DNA of 52,901 nt from assembly GCA_937871285.1 (NCBI GenBank), contig CALMQS010000128.1:1-52901 (forward strand), written 5' to 3'. The translations under genes and the position numbers were made by a program. Shown one piece after another: positions 37,588 through 46,475 of this stretch (positions within the stretch are counted from its first letter, which is position 1; each line of letters starts with the position of its first letter). The notes beneath the pieces were generated by a model. It was not told where the DNA came from, did no database searches, and was given only the letters and a program-made list of their open reading frames with translations. The DNA is from an uncultured Sphingobacteriales bacterium (GTDB lineage: Bacteria > Bacteroidota > Bacteroidia > Chitinophagales > Chitinophagaceae).

Positions 37588-38439
37588 TCAGGAGATGGAA
37601 AGATGATGTGTACGCAGGATATCCGAACCCTCCTTTGTTGATATCTTCCCATGAACTATGCCCATCAGTACTTTGGTAATAAGAGGAGGACTGGCATGCT
37701 GGATTATATTGCGACCATATACAATTCCGCTCGCTCCCTGCTCCATTAGTTTTGCCGTGCGGACAATAATTTCTTCATCATTGGCTTTACTCCCTCCTCT
37801 TACCAGGACAGGGGTAGCGCCGGCAATTTCAATAACACGATAGTAGTCGTTAATATCATTGGTTGGATCAGCTTTAATAATATCCGCGCCAAGTTCAACC
37901 GCCTGCCTTACCAAGGATACGATTTTCCTGGTATCACCGTCAACCATGTAACCTCCCTTTTCTTCATTTGGTCTGAATACGAGTGGTTCGATCATTAATG
38001 GCATGCAGTACAAATCTGATTCTGCTTTTATCTTCAATATATTGTCAATACATTGCGCTGTTACTTCCGGTGCGCCGGGAATGCTAAACAAATTCACACA
38101 CAAACAAACAGCGTCGGCACGTACAGCCTGGAGTACAGCCCGGCTGATCATTTTGCTGAAAGCGAATGCGGGCAGGGAAGATCCGTAAACATTTGCCACA
38201 TCTGTGCGCAGCACGAGGGATGGCTTTTGCTTTCCTGGTATTGCCTGTAAATATTTCAACTGTCCCACGGTCAATTGAACAGCATCGGGTCCTGCATCGA
38301 CGATAATTTCAACGGCAGACCTCATGTTTTCTATCCCTCTCAAAAATTCTGCCTCATTGAAAAAACCATGGTCTATGGCAACATCAAAACATTTGTTTGA
38401 AACAGGATTAAAAAGCCTGTTGAGCCTGTATTGTTTCAA
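37588..38439 (-). CDS. Class I aldolase (DeoC/FbaB/LacD-like)
   Basis: 283 residues, soluble. The sequence has the beta/alpha barrel of class I aldolases of the DhnA/FbaB group, with FDVAIDHGFFNEAEF at the first strand, and the Schiff-base Lys189 in GADIIKADPT at the sixth strand. GATPVLVRGGSKANDEE and QGASGIVYGRNIIQH give the phosphate-binding end. It should cleave a phosphorylated ketose or deoxy ketose into two three-carbon (or similar) products by a Schiff-base mechanism. The gene lies 18 bp after the aminotransferase, completing an isomerase-kinase-aminotransferase-aldolase run. Confidence 0.85.
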   Translation of the reverse strand: MKQYRLNRLFNPVSNKCFDVAIDHGFFNEAEFLRGIENMRSAVEIIVDAGPDAVQLTVGQLKYLQAIPGKQKPSLVLRTDVANVYGSSLPAFAFSKMISRAVLQAVRADAVCLCVNLFSIPGAPEVTAQCIDNILKIKAESDLYCMPLMIEPLVFRPNEEKGGYMVDGDTRKIVSLVRQAVELGADIIKADPTNDINDYYRVIEIAGATPVLVRGGSKANDEEIIVRTAKLMEQGASGIVYGRNIIQHASPPLITKVLMGIVHGKISTKEGSDILRTHHLSIS

Positions 38440-38457
38440 GGGAAAAGTTATTTTAAA

Positions 38458-39846
38458 TTAGTATCGGTATCCAAATTCATTTTCTACTTCCGAAATCGCA
38501 TCTTCAATAATATCCATCCCCATTTTTGCATATTTTTCATCCATAATAAGCGGTGGAGACATGCGAAGAATATGGCCGGCAGGGATCCAGGCCAATCCTT
38601 TTCGGAAAGCTTTTTGATATACAAGATTTCCGGCTTCGGGAAATGGTTCCTTTGTGCCTTTATCTTTTACCAGCTCAATACCCAGCAAAAACCCTTTACC
38701 TTTAACGTCTCCGATAATGGGGTGCTCTTCTTTCATCTTTTTCATCCGCGCCATAAAAAAATTGCCAACGGAACGAACATTTTCCAGGATATTTTCATCT
38801 TCGATCACTTCTATAGACGCCAGGGCTGCGGCACAAGCCATAGGGTTACCTCCATAACTGGATGAGGCGGAGATCTTTTCAAGCGCCTCCCCATTTTCTT
38901 CGCTCACCACCATGGCAGTAACCGGGAATCCATTACCGAACGATTTGCCAAAGGTCACGATATCAGGGATTACCCTCCAGTGGTTTAAGGTAAGCCATTC
39001 GCCGGTACGGCCCATCCCGGCCAATACTTCGTCATCGTACAGGAGAATATGATGCTTCTCACATAACGTCTTTAACTTCGGAAAGAAGTCATCTGGCGGG
39101 AATATACTCCCCGCCCAACCCTGGGCAGGCTCTAAAACAAATGCGGCAACGTTGCCCACAGTTCCTTCAACCAAAAATTGTTCGTAAAAACGGATATAAG
39201 CATCTGTATCAATAGCCCCATCTGCTTTGCACCAAAGCGGACGGTAGGGATCGGGGCGCGGAACCATATAAAAACCCGCGGCTCTTGTTGGTCCATAACT
39301 GAATGTTTCCCCCCGATACATTTGTGCACAGCTTACCGCACCCATCGTTTTTCCGTGAAAATCGCGATAAGCTGAAATAAATTCATGTTTCCCGCTGATA
39401 GCCCGCGCCGCACGGATGGCTGCCTCTACAGCGGTAGTTCCATCGGAATACAGTTGAATGGCATTTAACTTTCCCGGTAAAATTGAAGCCATCTTTTCCA
39501 TTAGCTTTTCCTTAACGGGTGTGGAAAAATCATGCACATTCATGAGCCTTTTTGCCCAATAGGAAATAGCCTCTGATATTTTAGGGTGGCAGTGGCCTAA
39601 AGAAGCCACATAGATCCCGGATGAGAAATCAAGATATTTATTCCCATCCACATCCGTTAAAGTAATGCCCGAGCCTTCTTCAAAACAAACAGGGAACAAT
39701 TTTACCTGTGAACTAAGTCCCTTCATATACCTGGCGGTATTGACATGCATGATCCGCGATTTTGGACCTGGCGTTTCAGTGATCAGCCGGGGGATGTTCG
39801 CAGCGCTTTCTCTCCACCAATCTGTAGCTGTATTTAATTTATTCAT
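38458..39846 (-). CDS. Class III PLP-dependent aminotransferase
   Basis: 462 residues. The fold-type I class III signs are present: SDGTTAVEAAIRAARA, the cofactor Asp in YDDEVLAGMGRTG near 271-282, and the Schiff-base Lys301 in FGKSFGNGFPV, slightly altered from the usual LAKGLGGG. DVDGNKYLDFSSG and MACAAALASIEVIEDE support the family. Such enzymes move an amino group between an amine and an oxo acid or aldehyde. Set between a sugar kinase and an aldolase (9 and 18 bp gaps), it probably acts on a sugar or a cleavage product; this is unusual and unassigned. Confidence 0.85.
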   Translation of the reverse strand: MNKLNTATDWWRESAANIPRLITETPGPKSRIMHVNTARYMKGLSSQVKLFPVCFEEGSGITLTDVDGNKYLDFSSGIYVASLGHCHPKISEAISYWAKRLMNVHDFSTPVKEKLMEKMASILPGKLNAIQLYSDGTTAVEAAIRAARAISGKHEFISAYRDFHGKTMGAVSCAQMYRGETFSYGPTRAAGFYMVPRPDPYRPLWCKADGAIDTDAYIRFYEQFLVEGTVGNVAAFVLEPAQGWAGSIFPPDDFFPKLKTLCEKHHILLYDDEVLAGMGRTGEWLTLNHWRVIPDIVTFGKSFGNGFPVTAMVVSEENGEALEKISASSSYGGNPMACAAALASIEVIEDENILENVRSVGNFFMARMKKMKEEHPIIGDVKGKGFLLGIELVKDKGTKEPFPEAGNLVYQKAFRKGLAWIPAGHILRMSPPLIMDEKYAKMGMDIIEDAISEVENEFGYRY

Positions 39847-39855
39847 AGTAATTTT

Positions 39856-41052
39856 TTAGCGATCTCTCCATTCATTAGCAGCCATTTCCAGGTCTGGTAA
39901 ATCATTGTATTTAGCCAGCTTTAGGTTGCTTATTTTCACCAATACCGATTTCAACTCTTCCCGCATCTGCGCCCAGTCGTCCAACTCGCTATAGATATCT
40001 GTGCAATACAGGCAGTTTCTGCCGGCCATGGCAGCATATTTCAAAGCATGTTCAGGGTATTCTCCATCGAGGATCGCTGCCAGAAATGCTGCCGATGCGG
40101 TATCGCCCGCTCCCGAGGCATTTTTTACTTTTGCAGCATCAATCGGGAAGGCATTACACCAGAGTTCCTGGTCATTCCATCTTTCCTTTTGTAAATTGAA
40201 ACCTGTTTTTTCATTTATGGATGATACATCACCCGTTAACAGGTACGCCCCCCGATGACCGGCTTTTATGAACGCAATTTTAACCCCGGCATCAATTATC
40301 CGTTTTCCGATCTCCCGGATGGTCGAGATTGTAACCAGATCAATAATATCGGCATTGCCGGAAGTCAATTGCATTGCGGCATATTCATCGGGCATCATTA
40401 TTTGCAGTGCTTCCTCCAGGCTGGGAACGAAAATGTCGATATATGGCAATACGCGCTTTATGATCTCCGGCCAGTTTATTTTACCTGATTCACTTTCGGG
40501 GTCAGGCAGGCTGAGATCGAGCGAAGTAACCAGGCCCATTCCCTGTATCACAGCAAATAATTCAATCAGTTGGGCGCCTTCATTCAGATAAAACTGTTTT
40601 AACAGTGGAGGATAGCCGAAATGAAACAACCTGCTTTGTGCAACAACATCGAAATCAATATGCCTTATATCAAATAAGTGACTGCAGCCCGGCGATTCGA
40701 GAAAAATGCGGTCAATACCCGGAGGCGCAATTACAAATCCAAAAGCTGTTCCTTCGCCTTTCATTACTTTCACGCCGGTTACAATATCAGCATGGTTCAA
40801 ATACATAAGGGCGATCTTTCCGATTAGATCATCCCCGATCAATCCATTCAGAAAAACATTTTTAGAGAATCTTTTCATGACCATCCCCATATTTGCCACA
40901 GCGCCTCCCGGTGTATAACTGAGTCCGTCAATTTCTATTAGTTTGCCCGGCTTTAAAAGTTCGGAGATATTACCAACTGGTTTATCCCTTTTAAACTCAG
41001 GGATCAGGTCAACGCAGATGTATCCCGCAATAACAATATCATATTTCTTCAT
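39856..41052 (-). CDS. PfkB-family sugar kinase
   Basis: 398 residues. The ribokinase fold is shown by GGAVANMGMVMKRFSKNVFLNGLIGDD in the substrate end and the catalytic Asp317 in NASGAGDTASAAFLAAIL, the second PfkB signature. It phosphorylates a sugar or sugar derivative with ATP in the cytoplasm. The protein is longer than most ribokinases (about 300-320) because of insertions between 180 and 260. Position 9 bp after the isomerase and 9 bp before the aminotransferase makes it the middle step of an isomerase/kinase/aldolase pathway. Confidence 0.87.
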   Translation of the reverse strand: MKKYDIVIAGYICVDLIPEFKRDKPVGNISELLKPGKLIEIDGLSYTPGGAVANMGMVMKRFSKNVFLNGLIGDDLIGKIALMYLNHADIVTGVKVMKGEGTAFGFVIAPPGIDRIFLESPGCSHLFDIRHIDFDVVAQSRLFHFGYPPLLKQFYLNEGAQLIELFAVIQGMGLVTSLDLSLPDPESESGKINWPEIIKRVLPYIDIFVPSLEEALQIMMPDEYAAMQLTSGNADIIDLVTISTIREIGKRIIDAGVKIAFIKAGHRGAYLLTGDVSSINEKTGFNLQKERWNDQELWCNAFPIDAAKVKNASGAGDTASAAFLAAILDGEYPEHALKYAAMAGRNCLYCTDIYSELDDWAQMREELKSVLVKISNLKLAKYNDLPDLEMAANEWRDR

Positions 41053-41061
41053 ATTCCGCGG

Positions 41062-42426
41062 TTATACTACGTTGATGTTTTTTAAATAGCAAAAATCTGT
41101 CAGCTCCCGGATGTGATTTCCGTAAACAATGATGTAGTGCTGCCCTGAAATTTTCTGGGCAAACTCTTCCACGGGAGTATCAAGGAATATCTCAAGGCTC
41201 GGGAGTTGGGGTGCCGGCCGATCCCATCCTGCTTCCTCCCAGGGTCTAAATCTCCCTTCTCCCGTACATATATGCATCGTATATTGGTTTGCGGTATTGG
41301 AGAGCCTTGCTATTGTAAGCGGTCCGGCCTTAATATCTGAAATATTTAACAACCCGCCGCTTATCCCGCCAAATGCTGCCCGGGTAACTTTTACTTTTCC
41401 ATTCACAATTTCAGAGGGAACAAAATCGGGCACCCCCATCAGCACACTCTCTTCAAAGAACTCATAAAATTCCAGATAAGCGGCGCATTGCCCGGTAAGA
41501 TGTTTAACAACCAATTGGGTAACAGCACCCATTACATCATTTTCGGGAATGGTGCATAATTTCATTTCATCAGAAAGAAGCATGAAGATTAACGCAGGAG
41601 GAAAATTCAGGATTTTTTTCATCCCATCTACATCTTTTAGCGAGATGGCATCGAAATGATTATTTTCAGCGATTTTCTTAATGGCGAGGTAATAGGCAAT
41701 TCCCTTTTTCAAAAAGTCATCGTCAACGGGTTTAATAAAATCCCACTGCTGTTTAATTTTCTGGCATAAGCTCAGCACCTCTTCTTCTGCAACACTTTCA
41801 CTCAGTTGAAGCATTTCCAGCATTTCAAAAAATTCTATCTCTGTACCAATGGTAGCTTTTAAGGAAATCCCTTCGTAGAGTGTATTGTAAAGTTTCATGT
41901 CGCGAAATCCCATCATACCCACTTTCGTATTCCCAATTGATCTTACAGCGGATGCCGCGAGTCCAAAACTTTTTATTTTTTCCAGGGGAGAAGGTTTTCC
42001 AAAGGTGTTATAAATGTACCGGAACTTATATCCAAGATCATCAAATACTTTCCGGAGTGCAGTTGTACCGGCCTGCGCTGCCGCTGTTACCATGCGTCCG
42101 TTTTCCATATACCCTGTAAGCCCCCACAAGATCATTGGCTTGTCTTTAAATTCATTTGTAATGGAAATAACAGCATGGGATGGGATCCAGCCGGCAAGGC
42201 AAATAATCAGCACATCGAAGTCTTCTTTTTCGAAGTGTCTTATCGCCCGCTTAACATCAAGTCCTTTAGGGTCATCTGTAATTACTTCGGTTGTTATTAC
42301 TTCAAATCCCAGAGACCTTATTTCCTCCAACGCTCTTGAACAACTCTCCCTGATTAATTGCATAGGAGAATTCACTTCTCCAAATCCTGCAAATGCTGCA
42401 CTAACAGGTACCTTTTTAATTATCAT
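41062..42426 (-). CDS. L-fucose/L-arabinose isomerase-like protein
   Basis: 454 residues with no signal peptide. The sequence has a FucI/AraA-like Rossmann N-half (CLAGWIPSHAVISITNEF and NTKVGMMGFRDMKLYNTLY) and a C-terminal domain resembling the fucose isomerase C-terminus, with ISLKDVDGMKKILN, TIPENDVMGAVTQ and the late YGNHIREL. The metal residues should be among Glu/Asp in these blocks and a C-terminal His. It would convert an aldose to a ketose in the cytoplasm. L-fucose isomerase is about 590 residues, so this protein is shorter and belongs to the looser fucose-isomerase-like group. It lies 102 bp after the permease gene. Confidence 0.75.
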   Translation of the reverse strand: MIIKKVPVSAAFAGFGEVNSPMQLIRESCSRALEEIRSLGFEVITTEVITDDPKGLDVKRAIRHFEKEDFDVLIICLAGWIPSHAVISITNEFKDKPMILWGLTGYMENGRMVTAAAQAGTTALRKVFDDLGYKFRYIYNTFGKPSPLEKIKSFGLAASAVRSIGNTKVGMMGFRDMKLYNTLYEGISLKATIGTEIEFFEMLEMLQLSESVAEEEVLSLCQKIKQQWDFIKPVDDDFLKKGIAYYLAIKKIAENNHFDAISLKDVDGMKKILNFPPALIFMLLSDEMKLCTIPENDVMGAVTQLVVKHLTGQCAAYLEFYEFFEESVLMGVPDFVPSEIVNGKVKVTRAAFGGISGGLLNISDIKAGPLTIARLSNTANQYTMHICTGEGRFRPWEEAGWDRPAPQLPSLEIFLDTPVEEFAQKISGQHYIIVYGNHIRELTDFCYLKNINVV

Positions 42427-42528
42427 TGATATTACTTACTTTTTAAAATACAATAAACTCATCCTGCCATTCAAAATAGTTCAGCTTTTCAACGTGACGG
42501 GAGCTCTGCCCGGAGCTTTCTCAAGTCA

Positions 42529-43728
42529 TTACACTCCTGTTTTACTGATGTTTACATTATTAACAATTGCCACACACAGCAAATAGAGGATAGATAAAAC
42601 AGGCACAATAAAAGCAATTTGGATAGAGAAGCTGTCGGCAACCATCCCCATCACGGGAGGAATAAAGGCACCTCCTATAATGGCCGATACCATCAACCCG
42701 GATAATGCATTGGTGTGGCCAGGCATGTAGTCTATGGTTATCGAAAATATAAGCGGGAAAATATTTGCAAATCCAAGCCCTACAAAAAAAATCCCGATCA
42801 GCGTCAAAACAAATGAATTACTGAAAATCAAACCAAACCCGAGGAGCGAGAACAAAACGGTAAGCAGCAATAGCCGTTTTGGTGTTATCCGCGACATAAT
42901 CCACGAACCCAAAAACCTTCCCGATAGTATGGGTAAGTAAAAAAGCGACCAACTGATCAATAGTCCCATCTTCTCTACGGAAACGTTAAACTTCTCTTTT
43001 AGCAGTATAGGTACATGAGCACTCATCGCTATTTCAACGCCACAATAAATGAAAATGCCCGCAACCATCATGAATACATAACCGTTTTTAAGCAGGCTGA
43101 AGCATGATCTGAAAGTTGCATGGTTATCTGTACTGTCACTTCTTTCCCTGATCCGGATACTATTTATCCATATAATACCCATCAAAACAATTCCCGCGAA
43201 AAATGGAAATAATATACTCCAATCCAGTCCAAAGGCATGGAACATAACAACAGGCAGAAGGAAGCCCAGCGAAGATCCAATGGTAATGAAGGATTGTGCC
43301 AACGAAAGATTTTTGGAATATTGGCCTGCTTCAGAAATATCCCGCATAACAGGATTCCCCGAAACCTGGAGGATCGCACCCCCTGCCCCTAGCAGGAGGA
43401 TGGCTGCTAAGATTTTATAAAATTGCATCAAGGAGCTGCTGTCAACCACCATTTTCCCAAACATGCCCGATACAATTGGAATTATGAGCCCGGTAAGAGC
43501 TATTGACAGACCAAGGTTCATGATGAATTTTTTCCCCTTTTTGTCTTGTAACAACCCTATCGGTACAGACAGCAAACCGTACATGATGTATCCTAACATA
43601 GGCAGGAGCGAGGCCATGGCAGTTGATATTTTAAATGATTCTTTGGCCAGGCTGACCATTGGCCCTACCGAATCAATCAAACCCATAGCCAGGAAGATCA
43701 AATAAACGGGAAACGTCTTTATTTTCAT
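42529..43728 (-). CDS. FucP-like MFS sugar transporter
   Basis: 399 residues with about twelve membrane helices. It resembles FucP and the Bacteroidota sugar MFS transporters: first helix AMGLIDSVGPMVSLAKESF, the MFS loop LLQDKKGKKFIMNLG between helices 2 and 3, and a central basic loop before SCFSLLKNGYVF. It should bring the released monosaccharide into the cytoplasm with protons. The gene heads the catabolic operon behind a perfect -7 box and is 102 bp ahead of the isomerase-like gene. The substrate is inferred only from the neighbours. Confidence 0.85.
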   Translation of the reverse strand: MKIKTFPVYLIFLAMGLIDSVGPMVSLAKESFKISTAMASLLPMLGYIMYGLLSVPIGLLQDKKGKKFIMNLGLSIALTGLIIPIVSGMFGKMVVDSSSLMQFYKILAAILLLGAGGAILQVSGNPVMRDISEAGQYSKNLSLAQSFITIGSSLGFLLPVVMFHAFGLDWSILFPFFAGIVLMGIIWINSIRIRERSDSTDNHATFRSCFSLLKNGYVFMMVAGIFIYCGVEIAMSAHVPILLKEKFNVSVEKMGLLISWSLFYLPILSGRFLGSWIMSRITPKRLLLLTVLFSLLGFGLIFSNSFVLTLIGIFFVGLGFANIFPLIFSITIDYMPGHTNALSGLMVSAIIGGAFIPPVMGMVADSFSIQIAFIVPVLSILYLLCVAIVNNVNISKTGV

Positions 43729-43794
43729 GCAGACCAGATTTGGGGTATACGACCTTATGCCTCTCTTTTTCTGATGTTCTCAGCTCCTGAAAAA

Positions 43795-43802
43795 CAAAAC
43801 TA
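43795..43802 (-). promoter_or_regulatory. Candidate -7 promoter box of the catabolic operon
   Basis: Reverse-strand TAGTTTTG is a perfect TAnnTTTG match 66 bp upstream of the permease start, in the only long gap of the operon's front end. A TTG at 43821-43819 is 16 bp further, shorter than the usual spacer. Confidence 0.45.
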
Positions 43803-43902
43803 TCTGATTATTATTTTTCAATAAACTACTACCTTCCCCAATTATGACACTATATATACCTCTTTACCTGTTAAAACCCTGTCTGTTCAAAAGAAGTCGC
43901 AG

Positions 43903-44006
43903 CGGGGTCTTCATTCAAGGTTATTGCGGGCAGCCATGAGACCCTGGTGCTAAATAGTTCGCCGGGGTCTCACCCTTCACATAGTTGCCTGGCTGTGAAG
44001 ACCCCG
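43903..44006. repeat. Nested inverted-repeat cluster
   Basis: Outer arms CGGGGTCTTCA (43903-43913) and TGAAGACCCCG (43996-44006) form an 11-bp perfect pair. CAGCCA (43931-43936) pairs with TGGCTG (43990-43995), and TGAGACCC (43937-43944) with GGGTCTCA (43965-43972). The cores GTGAAGAC and TGAGAC are the same as in the hairpins near 18 kb, so these are probably one family of REP-like elements. Confidence 0.6.
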
Positions 44007-44083
44007 TCAGGACGATGTTCAAAATAACAAGCAATGTTCACACGCGCTAAAGTAAAGTTCCGGGAACTTTAAAGCAACCTGGT

Positions 44084-46366
44084 TTATTGCTCTAACCGGT
44101 TAAGGAGATAGTTGCAATTGATGACTTTTTCAACGAGGTCCTGTTGAACGTAATAATATTGATTTGAAGCTTCATAACCAATCCGGGAATCTTTTCCGCA
44201 TAGTTCAAACAGCTCTGAAGCAAGCTGTATTTCATGGTTCAGTATACGGCGTATTTCTTCCCGGATCTTACTTTTAGCCGGTGAGGAAAGATCGTTTGCT
44301 AACAGTTTGTCTCTGTTAATAATATAAGCGATCTGATTGGCAACTGAAGCAAAATGTAAATATGCCGCTTTAGCAATATGCTCATCAGATATAGCGATGG
44401 TCCGGTGCGAACTGTCGGACGCAGCAACTGCCTGCTTAAAGTATGTAAGCCCGTTCATCCAGCCATCTGCAACTTTCCTGAACTGCTCCATAAAGATGTT
44501 CGCAGGATATGCACCTTTCCAACTTTGCAGGTCATCATATGGAAATCCAACCATCGTAGCCTTGTATCCTGTTGGTTGTTCATATAGCAAATTCGCGGGT
44601 CCATATTGTTGGGGTGCGTTATATAATGTGTGACCTCCATACGGGAATTGCTCGAATGCATTGCTGAATGCGGTCCATGCCTTACGTGCTGCATTTACAG
44701 CACGCTTTCCATATCTTTCTTCGGCAAGGGTGTTTAACAATTCGTCCTTTGAAAGCTCCGGGTTCTTTGAGATACGATCTGTGATTTCCAGGTTGGGAGA
44801 AGGATAGCCTCCGAGGGACCAGCTTAACATTAACCCGTCGGTTTTTGCATCTGAAAGGGCTGATATATGACGTACAACAAGATCTGGTACCGGCAACCAG
44901 GGAACGGAAGAAAGTTCCCATGTATTATTTACCTGCACTTTGGCAATTGTCTTCAACCCTCTCTCTTTTGCCCATTTCCAGTGTTGCAGGGCCCTTGGAC
45001 CCGGGCCCACCGCAGACATGGAGTATTCGCCAACTTCCGATATTACACCTCCACGGTCAATTGATTTCGCCCACTCGCTTACAGACATAAGATACACAGA
45101 ATGTGGTAAAGCAGCGATTACATCGGGGGCAAGCCCATGGTTATGCCATCCCCAGTCCCATACCATTACTTTAGCATCAGGATTGCCTTTATGAACCCCC
45201 TCTTCTATTATGCGATTTACCTCCGCAATAATTTCAGCATAGCTCCGCCTGCTGCATCGTTCGCAGCTCTTTTGATTTCCATGTGATGCGCAATTGGTGA
45301 AATTTTCTGAGGCTGTTATGGTCAGTACGCCTCCCAGTCCGGGCACATTTGAAAAAACATATGTTAACGCATCTCTGATCCATTGTTGAACTTCCCCGCT
45401 GCTGGTGCACATTGCATAATAGTTCCCTTCTTTTGCACCTCTCATCCGATCCCTGTTAATAAAAAAAGCAGCATCCATTGCTCTCGGCTCATTAATGTAC
45501 AGATAAATGTCTATACCGTATCGTTTTGCCCGCTCAACGATCCTGTTTAGATTTTGAATGCGTAACGCATGACCTGCTCCAAATTCGGGAAATGCGGCAC
45601 CGCCCGGAGCGATCTGATTTAAAACTACGTGCATCCATATACCATTAATCCCGCTTTGAGCCAGCTTTTCCAGTAAACCGTCGGGGTACAGATCCTGTAA
45701 GGTGTCGGAAAGAGGGTCGCCGTAAATGCCAAAATATGAATAAACGATTTTTGGACTTTTATCCTTATCCGGCTGATAAACGCTTTCTGCTTCTTTTCCG
45801 GAAGCATATTTTAGATCTTCAATGAATTGAAATGGGGTAAAAGCGCTTTGTTCGCGGAAATACCTTTGAGCAACGCGTTTTATGTTTAATGCGCCCCTGA
45901 TTGTATTTTTGTCCGGGGGACTGTACCTTAGCTCCTCAATTTCCGGTTTCAGATTTCCGAGCTTGATGAACAAACCATCGTCTTCCTTTAGGGCAACAGA
46001 CAGCTCTTTACTGCTCATGTTAAGTAGCGTAAGCAGTTGAGAATAGGGCAATAAATGCCAATTCCTTCTTATTACAGTTATATATATACGCCGATCAAAG
46101 TCAGCGTCCTTAGGTTGATAGGGCGGGAGTCCCATCGAGGATGCAATTTTAGTAATATCGGAAGCATTGCATCCTACTGTTTTACCCATTGTTCCGGGAC
46201 TAACCAGATTCCAGTTTCTCCATACAAAAGCGTACAATCTGTTTGGAAAATGTGTTACCGGTATAGCTTGCGGATGACTTCCCGAAGGTAATGATTCCTG
46301 TTGCCCTAACGTAACTTTGCACCACGGGAGCAAAGCAATCAAAAAAAATGAAATCACCTTTTCCAT
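44084..46366 (-). CDS. Large secreted glycosidase-like protein, family not recognised
   Basis: 760 residues with a signal peptide (FFLIALLPWCKVTLG). The centre (about 205-530) reads like a TIM-barrel glycosidase: YSYFGIYGDPL, GINGIWMHVVLNQI, YGIDIYLYINEPRAMDAAFF (Glu293) and LTITASENFTNC (Glu354), resembling GH20-type barrels. A zinc-like cluster C359-x2-H362-x5-C368-x2-C371 follows the Glu354 strand. Residues 40-140 hold two similar helical units, each with a R-N-W-x-L motif. The last 200 residues are helical. I do not recognise the family. It lies alone between the permease gene and the M19 operon, with the LacI regulator further right, and may attack the same glycan as the locus. Confidence 0.6.
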   Translation of the reverse strand: MEKVISFFLIALLPWCKVTLGQQESLPSGSHPQAIPVTHFPNRLYAFVWRNWNLVSPGTMGKTVGCNASDITKIASSMGLPPYQPKDADFDRRIYITVIRRNWHLLPYSQLLTLLNMSSKELSVALKEDDGLFIKLGNLKPEIEELRYSPPDKNTIRGALNIKRVAQRYFREQSAFTPFQFIEDLKYASGKEAESVYQPDKDKSPKIVYSYFGIYGDPLSDTLQDLYPDGLLEKLAQSGINGIWMHVVLNQIAPGGAAFPEFGAGHALRIQNLNRIVERAKRYGIDIYLYINEPRAMDAAFFINRDRMRGAKEGNYYAMCTSSGEVQQWIRDALTYVFSNVPGLGGVLTITASENFTNCASHGNQKSCERCSRRSYAEIIAEVNRIIEEGVHKGNPDAKVMVWDWGWHNHGLAPDVIAALPHSVYLMSVSEWAKSIDRGGVISEVGEYSMSAVGPGPRALQHWKWAKERGLKTIAKVQVNNTWELSSVPWLPVPDLVVRHISALSDAKTDGLMLSWSLGGYPSPNLEITDRISKNPELSKDELLNTLAEERYGKRAVNAARKAWTAFSNAFEQFPYGGHTLYNAPQQYGPANLLYEQPTGYKATMVGFPYDDLQSWKGAYPANIFMEQFRKVADGWMNGLTYFKQAVAASDSSHRTIAISDEHIAKAAYLHFASVANQIAYIINRDKLLANDLSSPAKSKIREEIRRILNHEIQLASELFELCGKDSRIGYEASNQYYYVQQDLVEKVINCNYLLNRLEQ

Positions 46367-46425
46367 AATAGGTTTGGGGTTTATTGAAGATTATACACTG
46401 TTAATATGCTGTATTATTATCGATG

Positions 46426-46456
46426 GCAGGAAAAGTCCTGCGAAACCTTTCTTCGC
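46426..46456 (-). terminator. Tandem hairpins after the M19 operon
   Basis: GCAGGA (46426-46431) and TCCTGC (46436-46441) form a 6-bp stem with an AAAG loop; GCGAA (46440-46444) and TTCGC (46452-46456) form a second one next to it. They lie just downstream of the M19 dipeptidase stop. There is no long T-run, so termination is only likely. Confidence 0.4.
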
Positions 46457-46475
46457 AAATTAAATAATATCCTAA

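Larger units (their letters stand above)
43729..44083. other. Intergenic region with promoter and palindromic cluster
   Basis: Between the glycosidase-like gene on the right and the permease gene. It holds a perfect -7 box (43795-43802) and a cluster of inverted repeats (43903-44006), described separately. It is the transcription break between the 44-49 kb genes and the large locus. No further gene was seen. Confidence 0.6.

Noticed and set aside
42014..42586. 190-codon forward open frame opposite the isomerase-like gene
   Set aside because: It is antisense to a clear gene, with low-complexity Ser/Thr/Ile composition, and has no start context or motif.
44093..44102. TAACCGGTTA as a second LacI operator
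   Set aside because: It lies inside the coding end of the glycosidase-like gene and is not near any start; likely chance.
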